The notes below the pieces were generated by a model that saw nothing but the letters and a program-made list of their open reading frames with translations, was not told where the DNA came from and did not search any database. A program made the translations under genes and the position numbers. From contig NZ_CP046605.1 of NCBI RefSeq assembly GCF_023520795.1, positions 1,781,438 through 1,845,437 on the forward strand: a stretch of 64,000 nt of DNA. Direction: 5' to 3'. How positions within the stretch are numbered: position 1 is the stretch's first letter; each line of letters begins with the position of its first letter. The stretch is from Corynebacterium accolens. GTDB taxonomy: Bacteria > Actinomycetota > Actinomycetes > Mycobacteriales > Mycobacteriaceae. Positions 8,107 through 17,424 of the stretch are shown here, piece by piece.

Positions 8107-9576
8107 ATGCCTGTTGAAGCTCGCGCCCTTTCACTGCGGCGGTTATTACATGATTCCGCGGCAGTGCGGCTGCTGGCGGCCGATAATGCCCCGGTGATTT
8201 TGGCGCTGATTGCTGAGTATTTTCCCCGCGGCACTCGGGCGCGGCCGGCGGCAGAAGTATATGAGCTGATGGTCACCGATTTCGAGGTGCTTGCCAGTGA
8301 ATTCTCAATGCCGCGCACACCGCAAAGTTATTGCAATGACTGGGTAAAAGCTGGTTGGCTAGTCCGTAAATCTGGCAAGAGCTCGCGCGGGGAAACGTTG
8401 GAACCGAGCGAGGAAGCACTGTCCGCGCTCGAGGCCGTTGAGCGTTGGGAAACGCCGGTTACTACGGTCACGGCATCGCGCGTGGAATCTATCGGCTCGG
8501 CGCTACAACGCTTGGCGCGGGATACGAATGAGGATATTTCGAGCCGCGTCGCCAGCTTAGAGGCGGAGCGAGACCGCATTGACCGCGAAATTGAAAAGGC
8601 CCACCTGGGTCAGTTTGAACGACTGACTGCGGCAGAGACCGAGGAGCGCGTCCAAGACGTGCTGAACATGGCCATGGCGGTGCCAAGCGATTTCGCCAGG
8701 GTGCGCCATGAACTCGAAGCCCTCAATCACAGGCTACGCCGGCAGCTGCTGGATCCAGAGGGTTACCGCGGCGAGGTGTTAGAGGAAATTTTCAGCGGTG
8801 TAGACCACATCGCGGAATCGGACGCTGGGCGCAGCTTCCGCGGATTCTATTCCTACCTCATGGATAGAGAACGCAGTGCGTGGCTAGACCAGTGGATTAA
8901 CCAAGTTCTAGAAAGCGAGGTCGGCCAAGAGCTGGCAGCAGAAAACCGGCGGCAGCTGCGGAATCTCTTCCGCGATATGGAAGAAACGAGCTTCGAGGTC
9001 AATCAAACGATGACTGGCCTGGCGCGCAGCTTGCGCAACTATGTCTCCTCGGAACAATTCGCAGAAGACCGGCGCATGATTGAGCTACTGCGTGAGGCAC
9101 GGGGCATGGCCATTGATGCAGCGCAGGCATCGGAGCTGAAAGCCTTTCACCGTATGGAAACTCCCCTGCAGCGCATCGGCATGTCCATTCATTCCGTATC
9201 GCGCATCCACTTGGCCAACCCAGGACGCGAGGTCGTGGAGGAAGCACCGGAAGCCTTCCAGCCAGGTCAGGAGAATGCGGAGGCGTTGTATGAGCTGGTG
9301 CGCGAATCAGAAATTGATTTTGAGGAATTGCATGGGGCGATTCGCGGGGCCGTCGGCAAGGCGGGCCCGTGCACGATTGGCCAGGTATTACAGGCGTGCC
9401 CTCCCACGCAGGGCCTGGCCAGCGTCGTGGGTTTGGTACACATTGCAGACCAGCACCCGCTACCGGCTTTGCACGATGATCATGAAAAGGTCACCTGGAC
9501 CGAAGAAGATGGGACCATTCGCGCGGCGTATATCCCTACTATGTATTTCGATAGCACCACCGTTGAGGAGTTGTAG
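8107..9576 (+). CDS. jetA: Wadjet JetA / MksF (DUF3375) kleisin-like subunit
   Basis: This 489-residue protein is the first of four tightly packed genes that make a complete Wadjet system (MksFEBG in corynebacteria). JetA is the kleisin-like subunit that bridges the SMC-like JetC heads and binds JetB. The N-terminal RRLLHDSAAVRLLAADNAPV and the following winged-helix-like segment are typical of DUF3375; the centre is rich in Glu/Arg heptads. Wadjet complexes recognise and cleave small circular DNA such as plasmids. The stop codon shares one base with the GTG start of jetB. Identification rests on family character and on the gene order. Confidence 0.92.
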   Translation: MPVEARALSLRRLLHDSAAVRLLAADNAPVILALIAEYFPRGTRARPAAEVYELMVTDFEVLASEFSMPRTPQSYCNDWVKAGWLVRKSGKSSRGETLEPSEEALSALEAVERWETPVTTVTASRVESIGSALQRLARDTNEDISSRVASLEAERDRIDREIEKAHLGQFERLTAAETEERVQDVLNMAMAVPSDFARVRHELEALNHRLRRQLLDPEGYRGEVLEEIFSGVDHIAESDAGRSFRGFYSYLMDRERSAWLDQWINQVLESEVGQELAAENRRQLRNLFRDMEETSFEVNQTMTGLARSLRNYVSSEQFAEDRRMIELLREARGMAIDAAQASELKAFHRMETPLQRIGMSIHSVSRIHLANPGREVVEEAPEAFQPGQENAEALYELVRESEIDFEELHGAIRGAVGKAGPCTIGQVLQACPPTQGLASVVGLVHIADQHPLPALHDDHEKVTWTEEDGTIRAAYIPTMYFDSTTVEEL

Positions 9577-10226
9577 TGAGCGCTACTGATAATCACCGCG
9601 TCGATTCGGCGCATGAGCCCCCGCTGTGGGAAAGCGATAAAGGATCGCTGACCTATAACTCGCGCCGCGCATTGGTGCAGCTCTTGAAGGGGCCGCTCGT
9701 GCGAGCGCACAAGGAACCTGTCTTATGGTCCGCCATCATCTCGGACGAAGACAACCTGCGCGCCCGCCTGCATGAGGTATTCCTCGAGCTGGTCGTCGAT
9801 GAAGGAGAAGGGTTTGCGTTTACCCGGATGGTAGAAGAGGAAACTCTGCCTATCCCGCAGGTGCTGCGCACGGATAAGCTTAAGCACATCGATACCGCCA
9901 TCCTGCTGAACCTGCGCCAGGAACTTGGTTTGGCGCTGCCCGGTGAACGCGTGATTGTGGATGTAGAAGATCTCCGGGAGGGCATTGGCTACGTCCGCGC
10001 GGTTGATAACCGCGATGAAGCCGGGTTCAATAACCGCTTCAATGCGGCGATTAAACGCATCCGCAATGAATACTCGCTGCTGAGTGCCACCGAGACTGAG
10101 GGGCGCTACGAGGTATCACCCGTCTTGCGCCAGCTTTTCGATGCCGCCACGGTCACCGCTATCCGGGATGAATACGCCCGCCTCGCAGAATCCGAGGGCG
10201 ACCAGGAGGAGGCTTCCGATGACTAA
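9576..10226 (+). CDS. jetB: Wadjet JetB / MksE (DUF4194) subunit
   Basis: This 216-residue protein starts with GTG, overlapping the jetA stop (TAGTG). It is of the DUF4194 (MksE, KITE-like winged-helix) type and second in the operon, as in known Wadjet type I systems. It normally dimerises on JetA to close the loop-extruding complex. The segment LVDEGEGFAFTRMVEE and the acidic C-terminus fit the family. Its 3' end overlaps the start of jetC by 8 bp and contains the jetC ribosome site (AGGAGGA). Confidence 0.9.
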   Translation: MSATDNHRVDSAHEPPLWESDKGSLTYNSRRALVQLLKGPLVRAHKEPVLWSAIISDEDNLRARLHEVFLELVVDEGEGFAFTRMVEEETLPIPQVLRTDKLKHIDTAILLNLRQELGLALPGERVIVDVEDLREGIGYVRAVDNRDEAGFNNRFNAAIKRIRNEYSLLSATETEGRYEVSPVLRQLFDAATVTAIRDEYARLAESEGDQEEASDD

Positions 10227-13200
10227 CCTGTATCCAGGCCAATTCCGCATCAGCCGTATCCAGCTCATTAACTGGGGTACTTTCCACGGCTACTTTTCCA
10301 TTCCGGTAGCCCGCAAGGGCTTCCTCATCACCGGCGGATCCGGTTCGGGCAAGTCCACGCTGCTTGATGCGATGTCGGCAGTCTTGGTACCGCAGAAGGA
10401 CCTCAAGTTCAACGCGGCATCGCAGCAGGACCTCGGGCGCCATAATGGGCGCAACCTCGTCTCCTATATTCGCGGGGCGTGGCGGCAGCAAGAAAATGCG
10501 CACACGGGTGAAATCGCCCCGGAGTATTTGCGTGAGGGCGCGACTAACTCGGTGGTGGCGTTGACCTACGATAATGGGGCTGGCACGCAGCACACCCTCA
10601 TCGCCATCTTCCGTCTCAACGGCGGTGAAAATTCGGTGAGCCAAATTAAACGGCTCTATGGGGTGGTGCAGGGAGATGAGGACATCGATAAGCTCAGCCC
10701 CCTACTCACCCGCAACCTGGATACCCGCAAGATTAAGGCCATGTACAAGGGGCTTGGCGCGTCATTTACCCCGACGTACAATACGTTTGCGGATCGCTTT
10801 CGCAAACGCCTGGGCATCAAGAGCGAGCAGGGGCAGATCTTGCTTCACCGCACGCAGTCCGCTAAGTCTTTATCCAGCCTGGACCAGCTCTTCCGGGACT
10901 ATATGCTGGATACGCCGTCTACCTTCGAGCGGGCGGAGGAGTCGGTGGAGCAATTTGAGGATCTGCGCCAGGCATACCTGCGGGTAGAGGACGTCAAGGC
11001 CCAGATTGAGACGCTGGCACCCCTGCCCCAATTGCATTCCCGGCGCACCACCGCGGAAGCGGATAAGCACAAGGCCGAGGCGATGAATGAGGTGCTGCCG
11101 GCGGTGCGCGCCCGCTTGGTGGCAGAAGAACTGGACTATCGCATCCGCGCGCTGACCGCCCAGCAGGCAGAGGCGCACTCTGCTGCCGAGGCGCTCGAAG
11201 CGGAGGTCACGCACCTTGACGATGCCGAGCGCCGCGCCGCCGTAGCCGTCTCCCAACTCAGTGCCGGCGAGCTGGCCGCCCTAGAAGCCAAGATAGAAAC
11301 CGCGGAGAAGGAAATTGAGCACCGCTCCAAGGAGTTCCACCACCTTGCCGCTGCCGCCGACCAGTGGACCGATCACTTTGAGCTCAACCCGCACGGCTTT
11401 GCTGAGCTGCAAGCAAATGCCCGCCTGCGCATCGCGGACTTCGAGGCCGACTCAGCCCAGCTTACTGAGCAGCAACAAGAAGCCGGAGTGGCCGCCCGCG
11501 ATGCCGCGACAGCATCCGCGTCCTTAGAAAGTGAGCTGCACTCATTTAGCTCGCGGCGCACCAATATCGATAAAGCCCTTGTGGAGCTGCGCACCCAACT
11601 CGCGCGGGATACTGGCTATGCCGAATCGGAGCTTCCCTTCGCTGGCGAGCTACTGGATATTGCCCCGCAGCAGGCGGAGTGGGAACCGGTGATCCAAAAA
11701 TTGCTGCACGGATTCGCCGCCACCCTGCTCGTTCCGGAAACCGCGCGGGAAGCCATTAACCAGTGGGTCAATTCTCGCAACGTGGGTACCCGGCTCGAGT
11801 ACCGCACTATCCCGGAGTTTGCACCGACACCCGCGCCCGCGCGCAGCCCGCAACAGCTCATCCACAAACTGGAGTTCCAAGATCACCCCATGGCGCAGTG
11901 GGTGCGCCACCATATTTCGAGCCGTTTTAACTACGAATGCGTCAACTCGGTGGCAGCGCTCGAACAGGTAACCAAGACCCCGGCCGTCACGCGCGATGGC
12001 TTGGAAAGCCGGCCCAAGGATAAGGATGGCTCGACGCGCTTTATCAAGGATGATCGCACGCGCTTTAAAGGCACGCGGTGGTACCGAGTGGGTTCCACCA
12101 ATACCGCCAAGATTGAGCTCCTACGTTCCCAATTGACGGAAGCGAAAGCCAATGCTCGCGCCATGGCCAAACAGGTCCACGAGCTCAACCGGAAGATGGA
12201 TATCCTGCGCACGCAGCGCGATAAAGCGCAGCGCGTACTGGAGACTAAGTTCCAGGATATTGATACCGCTTCTGCTGAGGCGCGCAAACGCGATTTGCAA
12301 GAACAGTACGATTCTTTGGCTTCCTCTCCAGAGGCGCAGGCCCTAGCCACAGCGCATGAGCAGGCAAAGGAAAAACTCACCGCCGCCCGCGGCCAACTAA
12401 ACGAAGCACAAAAACACCTCGGCAACGTGGAGGGCGAGCTGAACCGCTCCACCCAGCGGCGCCAAAGCATCGGAACGGTGCCCACGGTGGCCGATCAGGG
12501 CATCGCCAAGGCGGTCGAAGAGGCCCTGCACAAGGGCAGGAGAAAACTCACCATCGATGACATCGATGCCCGGCGCGATGAGGTGCAGGCCAGCTTGCAA
12601 GAAACCGCGCGTAGGGCCGCACGCCGCATCGAGGAGACGAATGCCAAGATTGTCTCCGTCCTGCACAAGTACCTATCGCAGTGGCCGGCGGAAGCGGCGG
12701 ATTTGGAGCCACAGGCGAGCTTCGCCGGCGAAGGCATGGAGAAGCTGAAGTTCCTGCGCGCGGACCGCCTGGCGGATTTTCGCGCTCATTTCTTGGAGCT
12801 GCTCAATGGCACGACGGTGCAAAACCTATCGCACCTCGCCTCTTCGCTTCGCCATGCCCGTAGCGATATCGAACAGCGCATGGAGTTTATTAATAAGTCA
12901 CTGGAGCGCACGCCCTTCAATGGGGACCGCACCCTGCGCATTGATGTGAAGGATGCCCGGGGCCAGTTGGTGCAAGACTTCCAGCGGGATCTTGATGCCG
13001 CAACGTCCCATAGCCTGGCGGAGATTAGCGCCGATGATCCTGAAGCTGCGGTAGCGCGCTACCACGCCCTGGACAAGATTCTCAGCCGCTTGGGCTCGTC
13101 TGAGCCAGAGGATATTCGGTGGCGCAACCTGGTTCTGGATACCCGCAAGCACGTCAGCTTCATCGGCCGCGAGTGCTACCCCGATGGTACGACCGCCAAT

Positions 13201-13590
13201 ACTTATCAGGATTCCGCCTCCCTCTCCGGCGGCCAGGCCCAAAAGTTGGTCTTCTTCTGTTTGGCTGCGGCGCTGCGCTTCCGCCTGGCGGAGCCGGATC
13301 AGGACGTTCCTACCTACGGTTCCATCATTTTGGATGAGGCCTTCGACCGCGCCGACCCAGCCTTTACGCGCACCGCCATGTCCGTGTTTGCATCCTTTGG
13401 TTTCCACATGATTTTGGCAACGCCATTCAAACTCATCCAGACGCTATCGCCGTACGTGGATGGCACCATCGTGGTCAATTACGACGAGCCCATTATCCAG
13501 GGCCGCCCGCAGGCGCGTACGGGCTATTCGCTTATCGATGCCACTTCCTATCCCCAGGAATCCCAGGAGTCCCCCAATGCGGATGCCTAG
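10219..13590 (+). CDS. jetC: Wadjet JetC / MksB SMC-like ATPase
   Basis: This 1123-residue SMC-like protein is the motor of the Wadjet complex. Walker A GGSGSGKST lies near residues 37-46. The ABC signature SLSGGQAQKL (about 1000) and Walker B SIILDEAFDRAD (about 1035) lie near the C-terminus. Between them are two long coiled-coil arms rich in Ala/Glu/Arg around a central hinge-like part. I chose the ATG at 10219, not the in-frame upstream codons, because it begins MTNLYPGQFRISRIQLINWG (the usual start of the head domain), has AGGAGGA upstream and overlaps jetB by only 8 bp. It overlaps jetD by 14 bp. Confidence 0.95.
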   Translation: MTNLYPGQFRISRIQLINWGTFHGYFSIPVARKGFLITGGSGSGKSTLLDAMSAVLVPQKDLKFNAASQQDLGRHNGRNLVSYIRGAWRQQENAHTGEIAPEYLREGATNSVVALTYDNGAGTQHTLIAIFRLNGGENSVSQIKRLYGVVQGDEDIDKLSPLLTRNLDTRKIKAMYKGLGASFTPTYNTFADRFRKRLGIKSEQGQILLHRTQSAKSLSSLDQLFRDYMLDTPSTFERAEESVEQFEDLRQAYLRVEDVKAQIETLAPLPQLHSRRTTAEADKHKAEAMNEVLPAVRARLVAEELDYRIRALTAQQAEAHSAAEALEAEVTHLDDAERRAAVAVSQLSAGELAALEAKIETAEKEIEHRSKEFHHLAAAADQWTDHFELNPHGFAELQANARLRIADFEADSAQLTEQQQEAGVAARDAATASASLESELHSFSSRRTNIDKALVELRTQLARDTGYAESELPFAGELLDIAPQQAEWEPVIQKLLHGFAATLLVPETAREAINQWVNSRNVGTRLEYRTIPEFAPTPAPARSPQQLIHKLEFQDHPMAQWVRHHISSRFNYECVNSVAALEQVTKTPAVTRDGLESRPKDKDGSTRFIKDDRTRFKGTRWYRVGSTNTAKIELLRSQLTEAKANARAMAKQVHELNRKMDILRTQRDKAQRVLETKFQDIDTASAEARKRDLQEQYDSLASSPEAQALATAHEQAKEKLTAARGQLNEAQKHLGNVEGELNRSTQRRQSIGTVPTVADQGIAKAVEEALHKGRRKLTIDDIDARRDEVQASLQETARRAARRIEETNAKIVSVLHKYLSQWPAEAADLEPQASFAGEGMEKLKFLRADRLADFRAHFLELLNGTTVQNLSHLASSLRHARSDIEQRMEFINKSLERTPFNGDRTLRIDVKDARGQLVQDFQRDLDAATSHSLAEISADDPEAAVARYHALDKILSRLGSSEPEDIRWRNLVLDTRKHVSFIGRECYPDGTTANTYQDSASLSGGQAQKLVFFCLAAALRFRLAEPDQDVPTYGSIILDEAFDRADPAFTRTAMSVFASFGFHMILATPFKLIQTLSPYVDGTIVVNYDEPIIQGRPQARTGYSLIDATSYPQESQESPNADA

Positions 13591-14710
13591 TGACCTGCAC
13601 ACGCATGCAGAAAAATACCTGCGCAACCACTTTGCGGAGGCACTGGCCGCCCCGGATTCGTTGAGCATCGACTGGCCGCTGCACCCGCCTACGGCCGCCA
13701 CCGCCGCGCGCGATGTCCCCGCGACCCAGGAGTTCATCCGCGCCTGGCAGCGCTGGCCGCACCAAGAAGAGATCCACTACGAACAGCGCAATTGGTCCCG
13801 CACGGGCCTAGGCACCAATTCCGTGCCTACCCGCGCGGTACTTACCGGTGCTCCCCGCATCGCCGCGGCCACAGGCCTCAGCGGCGAATACTCCCGCGCG
13901 CAACAGCGCGCACGCGACATCGCCGCGTTCTTCCCCGACTCCCCTGCATTCACCGACACCGTGCACCGCACCTATCCCCAGTGGAAGGACTTAACTGCAT
14001 ACGATCTGCGCTGCTTAAAGCCATGCTTGACCTGGCTGCGCGCCCATCCGAATTCCGGCGAGTGGGAGCGCGCCGTACCGGTCGAAGGCGTGGATGGCAA
14101 GTGGATAGGCACCCACCGCCGCCTGCTGCTCGCGCTGCTTTCGCCCTTCGGCATCACGGATTTGGGGCTGCGCCGCACCGATGCCCGCCTGCGCCTGCGC
14201 TACCTCAACCACGCCCCCGCGTTGTCCGATATCGAGGTTCCCCTTTCCCAGGCTGCACAACTCTTTCCCACCGCTCCCCCGCGCGTTCTCATCGTAGAAA
14301 ACAAGCAGACCTTCCTAGCCCTGCCCCTGCTTTCCGATGCCGCCCCACCCACCATCGCCATCCTCGGCGCCGGCAATGCCGCCCGTCAGCTCCACGCCCT
14401 CGACTGGCTCCACGATGTCGAAATCACCTACTGGGGCGATCTTGATGCCGCCGGCTTCAGCATCCTCAACGGCGTGCGCGCCCACTTTCCCCACACGGAG
14501 TCTCTCCTCATGGATACCGCCACCGTCACCGCGTTCCGCCACCTCGCGGTCCCCGATCCTGGTGATGGCTCCGCCATGCTTAGCCACCTCACCACCGAAG
14601 AGCAGCGCGCCTCCCGCCTCCTCTTTACCGAGGGCAAGCTGCGAATTGAACAAGAACGGATTCCATTCGCGCATGCCACTGACGCGATTCAATCTACGTT
14701 TCAACGCTAG
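13577..14710 (+). CDS. jetD: Wadjet JetD / MksG Toprim-like nuclease (DUF3322-DUF2220)
   Basis: This 377-residue protein is the nuclease subunit that cuts trapped plasmid DNA. The C-terminal DUF2220 domain has a Toprim-like core: the Glu in VLIVENKQTF (about residue 240) and the DxD motif in YWGDLDAAG (about 287). The N-terminal part (LRNHFAEAL..., IDWPLHPPT) is the DUF3322 arm that contacts DNA or JetC. I start it at the ATG at 13577, seven bases after AGGAGT; an in-frame ATG two codons later is possible. It overlaps jetC, so all four Wadjet genes form one translationally coupled operon. All nuclease residues I can recognise are present. Confidence 0.93.
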   Translation: MRMPSDLHTHAEKYLRNHFAEALAAPDSLSIDWPLHPPTAATAARDVPATQEFIRAWQRWPHQEEIHYEQRNWSRTGLGTNSVPTRAVLTGAPRIAAATGLSGEYSRAQQRARDIAAFFPDSPAFTDTVHRTYPQWKDLTAYDLRCLKPCLTWLRAHPNSGEWERAVPVEGVDGKWIGTHRRLLLALLSPFGITDLGLRRTDARLRLRYLNHAPALSDIEVPLSQAAQLFPTAPPRVLIVENKQTFLALPLLSDAAPPTIAILGAGNAARQLHALDWLHDVEITYWGDLDAAGFSILNGVRAHFPHTESLLMDTATVTAFRHLAVPDPGDGSAMLSHLTTEEQRASRLLFTEGKLRIEQERIPFAHATDAIQSTFQR

Positions 14711-14738
14711 GTTCTAAGCTTTCGAACTAGAACCTCTG

Positions 14739-14844
14739 CTAGTTGTTACCGTATTCTTCTTTCTCCGCAGCAGCAAGACGAACGCGAGTAAAAATACCTG
14801 TTGAGCCCTCAGCTAGTAAAACCTTGCGGCGGCGTCTCCATTTC
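14739..14844 (-). other. Coding-like remnant between jetD and the next gene
   Basis: The minus strand reads KVLLAEGSTGIFTRVRLAAA then EKEEYGNN and a stop at 14739, in a frame that becomes non-coding-like inside the neighbouring 127-residue gene. The composition looks like the C-terminal end of a real protein, possibly a frameshifted extension of that neighbour or a leftover of a lost gene. I cannot assign a family. Confidence 0.25.
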
Positions 14845-15228
14845 TCAAGGCATCGCAGTCCACTCGATGTCCTCAAAGCCCCAGTCGGAGAAGTGCCAGG
14901 TGATGGTCTCGGTGGCATCGATAAGCGCGTGCTCCATTGTCTCTTCATCGTCACCGGTAACGGAGAGCTCGAGCATCACTGAAGTATCTTCTTCGTCCAA
15001 TAGCCCCACGTCCAAGGGGCCGCCATCATCGAGGCCGGAGACAAAGCGCGCAGTCCAATTATCACCGCCAAAGAAACTGGAGTCCTCTTCTATAGCGTGC
15101 TTTTCCTCCAAGTCCCACACGGCTTCAATAATGTCCCAGTTGCCGGTAATTGCAGCGGACAGCTCAGCGTCACGCCCGTACAGCACCAGCTCGTGGAGCC
15201 ACGAATAATCAATGATAAAGCTGCTCAT
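14845..15228 (-). CDS. Hypothetical acidic protein
   Basis: This is a 127-residue acidic protein rich in Asp, Glu and Trp, with no signal peptide, membrane segment or motif I recognise. I start it at the ATG at 15228 (MSSFIIDYSWLHEL); an in-frame GTG at 15261 would add 11 residues. The regular alternation of hydrophobic and acidic residues (DDEETMEHALIDATETITWH) argues that it is a real soluble protein. It lies alone between the convergent jetD and the bioF 3' end, with no obvious partner. Function unknown. Confidence 0.6.
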   Translation of the reverse strand: MSSFIIDYSWLHELVLYGRDAELSAAITGNWDIIEAVWDLEEKHAIEEDSSFFGGDNWTARFVSGLDDGGPLDVGLLDEEDTSVMLELSVTGDDEETMEHALIDATETITWHFSDWGFEDIEWTAMP

Positions 15229-15290
15229 AACGCCTGCCAGTGTATGCGACGAGAGCCCCACTCTCTGAACGCACTCACCGAGCGATTTAC

Positions 15291-16460
15291 TTATAAACCC
15301 AACTGTTCAAGTTCTGTGCAGAGAGCATCGATTTGTGCGCGCGTATGGGTTGCCATGAGGGTGACGCGGAGAATCGCAGCGCCACGTGCAACAGTTGGCC
15401 ACCGGATTGCCGGGACTATAAATCCACGGTCAAGCAGTGCAGCGCTAGCGTCCATCGCGGCGGCCTCATCGCCCACATGCACGGGGATAATCGGCCCTTG
15501 CTGTGGCGTAGTCCCTCGCGCGTTGTGCCAATAAGCAATATTGCCTTGCAGTTGGTTAACCAGACTGGGATCAGACTCAATGAGCTTTAACGCCGCGAGC
15601 ACGGCGGCAGAGGTGGCTGGCGTGGGCGAGGTAGAAAATACAAAGGACCGGGCTTGTTGCCGCAAGAGCTGCGCCACCGGCTTACTCGTTGCAACGAGCC
15701 CGCCTTCAGCACCAAGCGCCTTGCTAGCGGTAATAAGTTGGATATCAGGCTGAACGCCGAAATATTCTGGCAAGCCAAGGCCGCGGTCGCCGACGGCGCC
15801 AAACGAGTGAGCATCATCGACCATAAGCCAGGCGCCGTAATCACGCGCCAATCGCGATAGCTCAGGCAAGGGCGCGAGCACCCCGTCCATGGAAAAGAGG
15901 CCATCGGTAACAATCAAGGCAAACTTGGTGGCCCTGGTAGCCAAGGCATCTTCTACAGCGCGGGTATCACGGTGTGGAGTAACGACGACTGAGGCGCCAC
16001 TCGCCTTTGCAAGCCGGCAGCCATCGATAATGCTGGCGTGGTTGCGCGCATCGGAAATAATGGTGAGCTCGGGCGAGGCCAACGCCTGCAACGTCGATAG
16101 ATTGGCTTGGTATCCAGTGGCAAAAAATACCGAGTCTGGATAACCAGTCAGGCGGGCCGCAGCGGCTTCTACCGCAACGTGTAATTCAGACGTACCGGTG
16201 GTCAGTCGCGAGCCGCCTGAACCTGCGCCGTAGTGATCAACGCTATCCTTTACGGCGCTTTTAATCTCCGGATGCTCCGCCAGGCCCAGGTAATTCGACG
16301 AGCTAAAAAGCACCGCGTCTTGGACTGTCTTCCCGGTGGCCGTCCGCAAGGAGCTTTCCGGCACTTGCCCACTTCCAAAGACCGAAGGGCTGCGCCACAG
16401 GCCGTCTTCTCGCCACTTATCCAGGCGCGCAGATGCGGCTTTCTCTAGACTCTCGTTCAC
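15291..16460 (-). CDS. bioF: 8-amino-7-oxononanoate (KAPA) synthase
   Basis: This 389-residue PLP enzyme of the alpha-oxoamine synthase family condenses pimeloyl-CoA with L-alanine to give KAPA, the first ring-forming step of biotin synthesis. Visible motifs are FSSSNYLGLAEHPE, GAGSGGSRLTTG, the DDAHSFG loop and the PLP-binding lysine in TASKALGAEGG (about residue 246). Length matches BioF. It starts with GTG and overlaps the bioW stop by 4 bp (GTGA), so the two genes are coupled. Together they convert pimelate to KAPA; bioA, bioD and bioB are not in this window. Confidence 0.95.
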   Translation of the reverse strand: MNESLEKAASARLDKWREDGLWRSPSVFGSGQVPESSLRTATGKTVQDAVLFSSSNYLGLAEHPEIKSAVKDSVDHYGAGSGGSRLTTGTSELHVAVEAAAARLTGYPDSVFFATGYQANLSTLQALASPELTIISDARNHASIIDGCRLAKASGASVVVTPHRDTRAVEDALATRATKFALIVTDGLFSMDGVLAPLPELSRLARDYGAWLMVDDAHSFGAVGDRGLGLPEYFGVQPDIQLITASKALGAEGGLVATSKPVAQLLRQQARSFVFSTSPTPATSAAVLAALKLIESDPSLVNQLQGNIAYWHNARGTTPQQGPIIPVHVGDEAAAMDASAALLDRGFIVPAIRWPTVARGAAILRVTLMATHTRAQIDALCTELEQLGL

Positions 16461-17173
16461 TGTTCTGCCTCAAAATCCACGAGCACGGCGCGGTTTTCCA
16501 GATAATCTATCAACGCTTCAACATCGGCCCCTGGTTTGATGATGAACGCCCTCGCCCCCTCGTCCGATCCAGGTTCTTTAATGTGCGGAAGGCGGTGGTA
16601 CGTGCCATCTATGCAGACGTAACCGGTGGTATAGGCCGGGTCATCCGACACACAGACTTCTGCTAGAACGTCGGGATGCGCGGCAACCTTGCTCGCCAAA
16701 ACGATGGCTTCACGGGCCGCATCCTTGCCTTTAAAATCCGCGTCTTGAGCGTTGTGCGCGTCCATGTGGCTCACGCGGACGCCGCGCTGTGCGTCTGGTT
16801 CACAGCGCATGCCCGTATCGGCCGCAATGAGCATCGCACCGCGCATATTCCTGGCGGTAAACGTCTCTTCAATGACTACCTGGGAATGAGCGGTCATGGG
16901 GCGCAATAGTTCCTCGATGACTTCCCTAGCCTGCGAGGGCGATTGTACCGCTTCTTCTTTTACTCCTACGGAAGGGACGTGCAGAATATCGGACTCGGCC
17001 AAAGCCTCCACGGTGATGAAGGTATTTTCCGCCATTCCCTTCGGGTGTGCCAAAGCACGCTCGGATAGCGCCGCACAGACTGCTGGAACCTCGTGTTCCC
17101 TGACGATTCGCTCTGCTCCCGAAATGTGCTGGCCTGCGGAATCAGACCGCATTCGCACTGAGAAATAAGTCAT
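16457..17173 (-). CDS. bioW: 6-carboxyhexanoate-CoA ligase (pimeloyl-CoA synthetase)
   Basis: This 238-residue protein starts at 17173 with MTYFSVRMRSDSAGQHISGA followed by ERIV, the diagnostic BioW opening (the SVRMR and HISGAERIV segments bind ATP and pimelate). BioW activates free pimelate to pimeloyl-CoA using ATP. The ATG at 17173 lies just downstream of a BioQ-like palindrome, which fixes the start better than the longer open frame. BioW is usual in Bacillus-type biotin pathways; many corynebacteria lack a route to pimeloyl-CoA, so its presence suggests this strain can use external pimelate. It is coupled to bioF. Confidence 0.93.
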   Translation of the reverse strand: MTYFSVRMRSDSAGQHISGAERIVREHEVPAVCAALSERALAHPKGMAENTFITVEALAESDILHVPSVGVKEEAVQSPSQAREVIEELLRPMTAHSQVVIEETFTARNMRGAMLIAADTGMRCEPDAQRGVRVSHMDAHNAQDADFKGKDAAREAIVLASKVAAHPDVLAEVCVSDDPAYTTGYVCIDGTYHRLPHIKEPGSDEGARAFIIKPGADVEALIDYLENRAVLVDFEAEQ

Positions 17174-17195
17174 AATCTGAGGGTACCGGACGTAT

Positions 17196-17208
17196 TGAAC
17201 GGTGTTCA
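17196..17208 (-). promoter_or_regulatory. BioQ-type operator upstream of bioWF
   Basis: TGAAC-GGT-GTTCA is a perfect 13-bp palindrome 22 bp upstream of the bioW start. It closely matches the corynebacterial BioQ (TetR-family biotin repressor) consensus TGAAC-N3-GTTAC. Its position near the transcription start fits repression of bioWF when biotin is plentiful. The bioQ gene itself is not in this window. Confidence 0.75.
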
Positions 17209-17424
17209 GGAAAAGAGGAAATTGGCCAACCTCGGCCAGGCTCCAGGCGGCGCTTCCCACACAGGAATACACAGGCCATACGCTTTCCGATGCCTCCCGC
17301 CTCGCCCCTCGTTGAGCTTCTCATTTTTCCGGCTAACCAGGCGATTTGTGTGAAAACGGCGTTAGCCTATATAGTTAATTCTCGTTGCACAGAGAACGGC
17401 ACGTTCGACGTACAACATGGACAT

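Noticed and set aside
13460-13576. Longer N-terminus for JetD
   Set aside because: The upstream in-frame codons overlap the conserved jetC C-terminus, and a good ribosome site points to the ATG at 13577.
8107-14710. A new SMC-based defence system
   Set aside because: Gene content, order and motifs match the known Wadjet/MksBEFG type I system.
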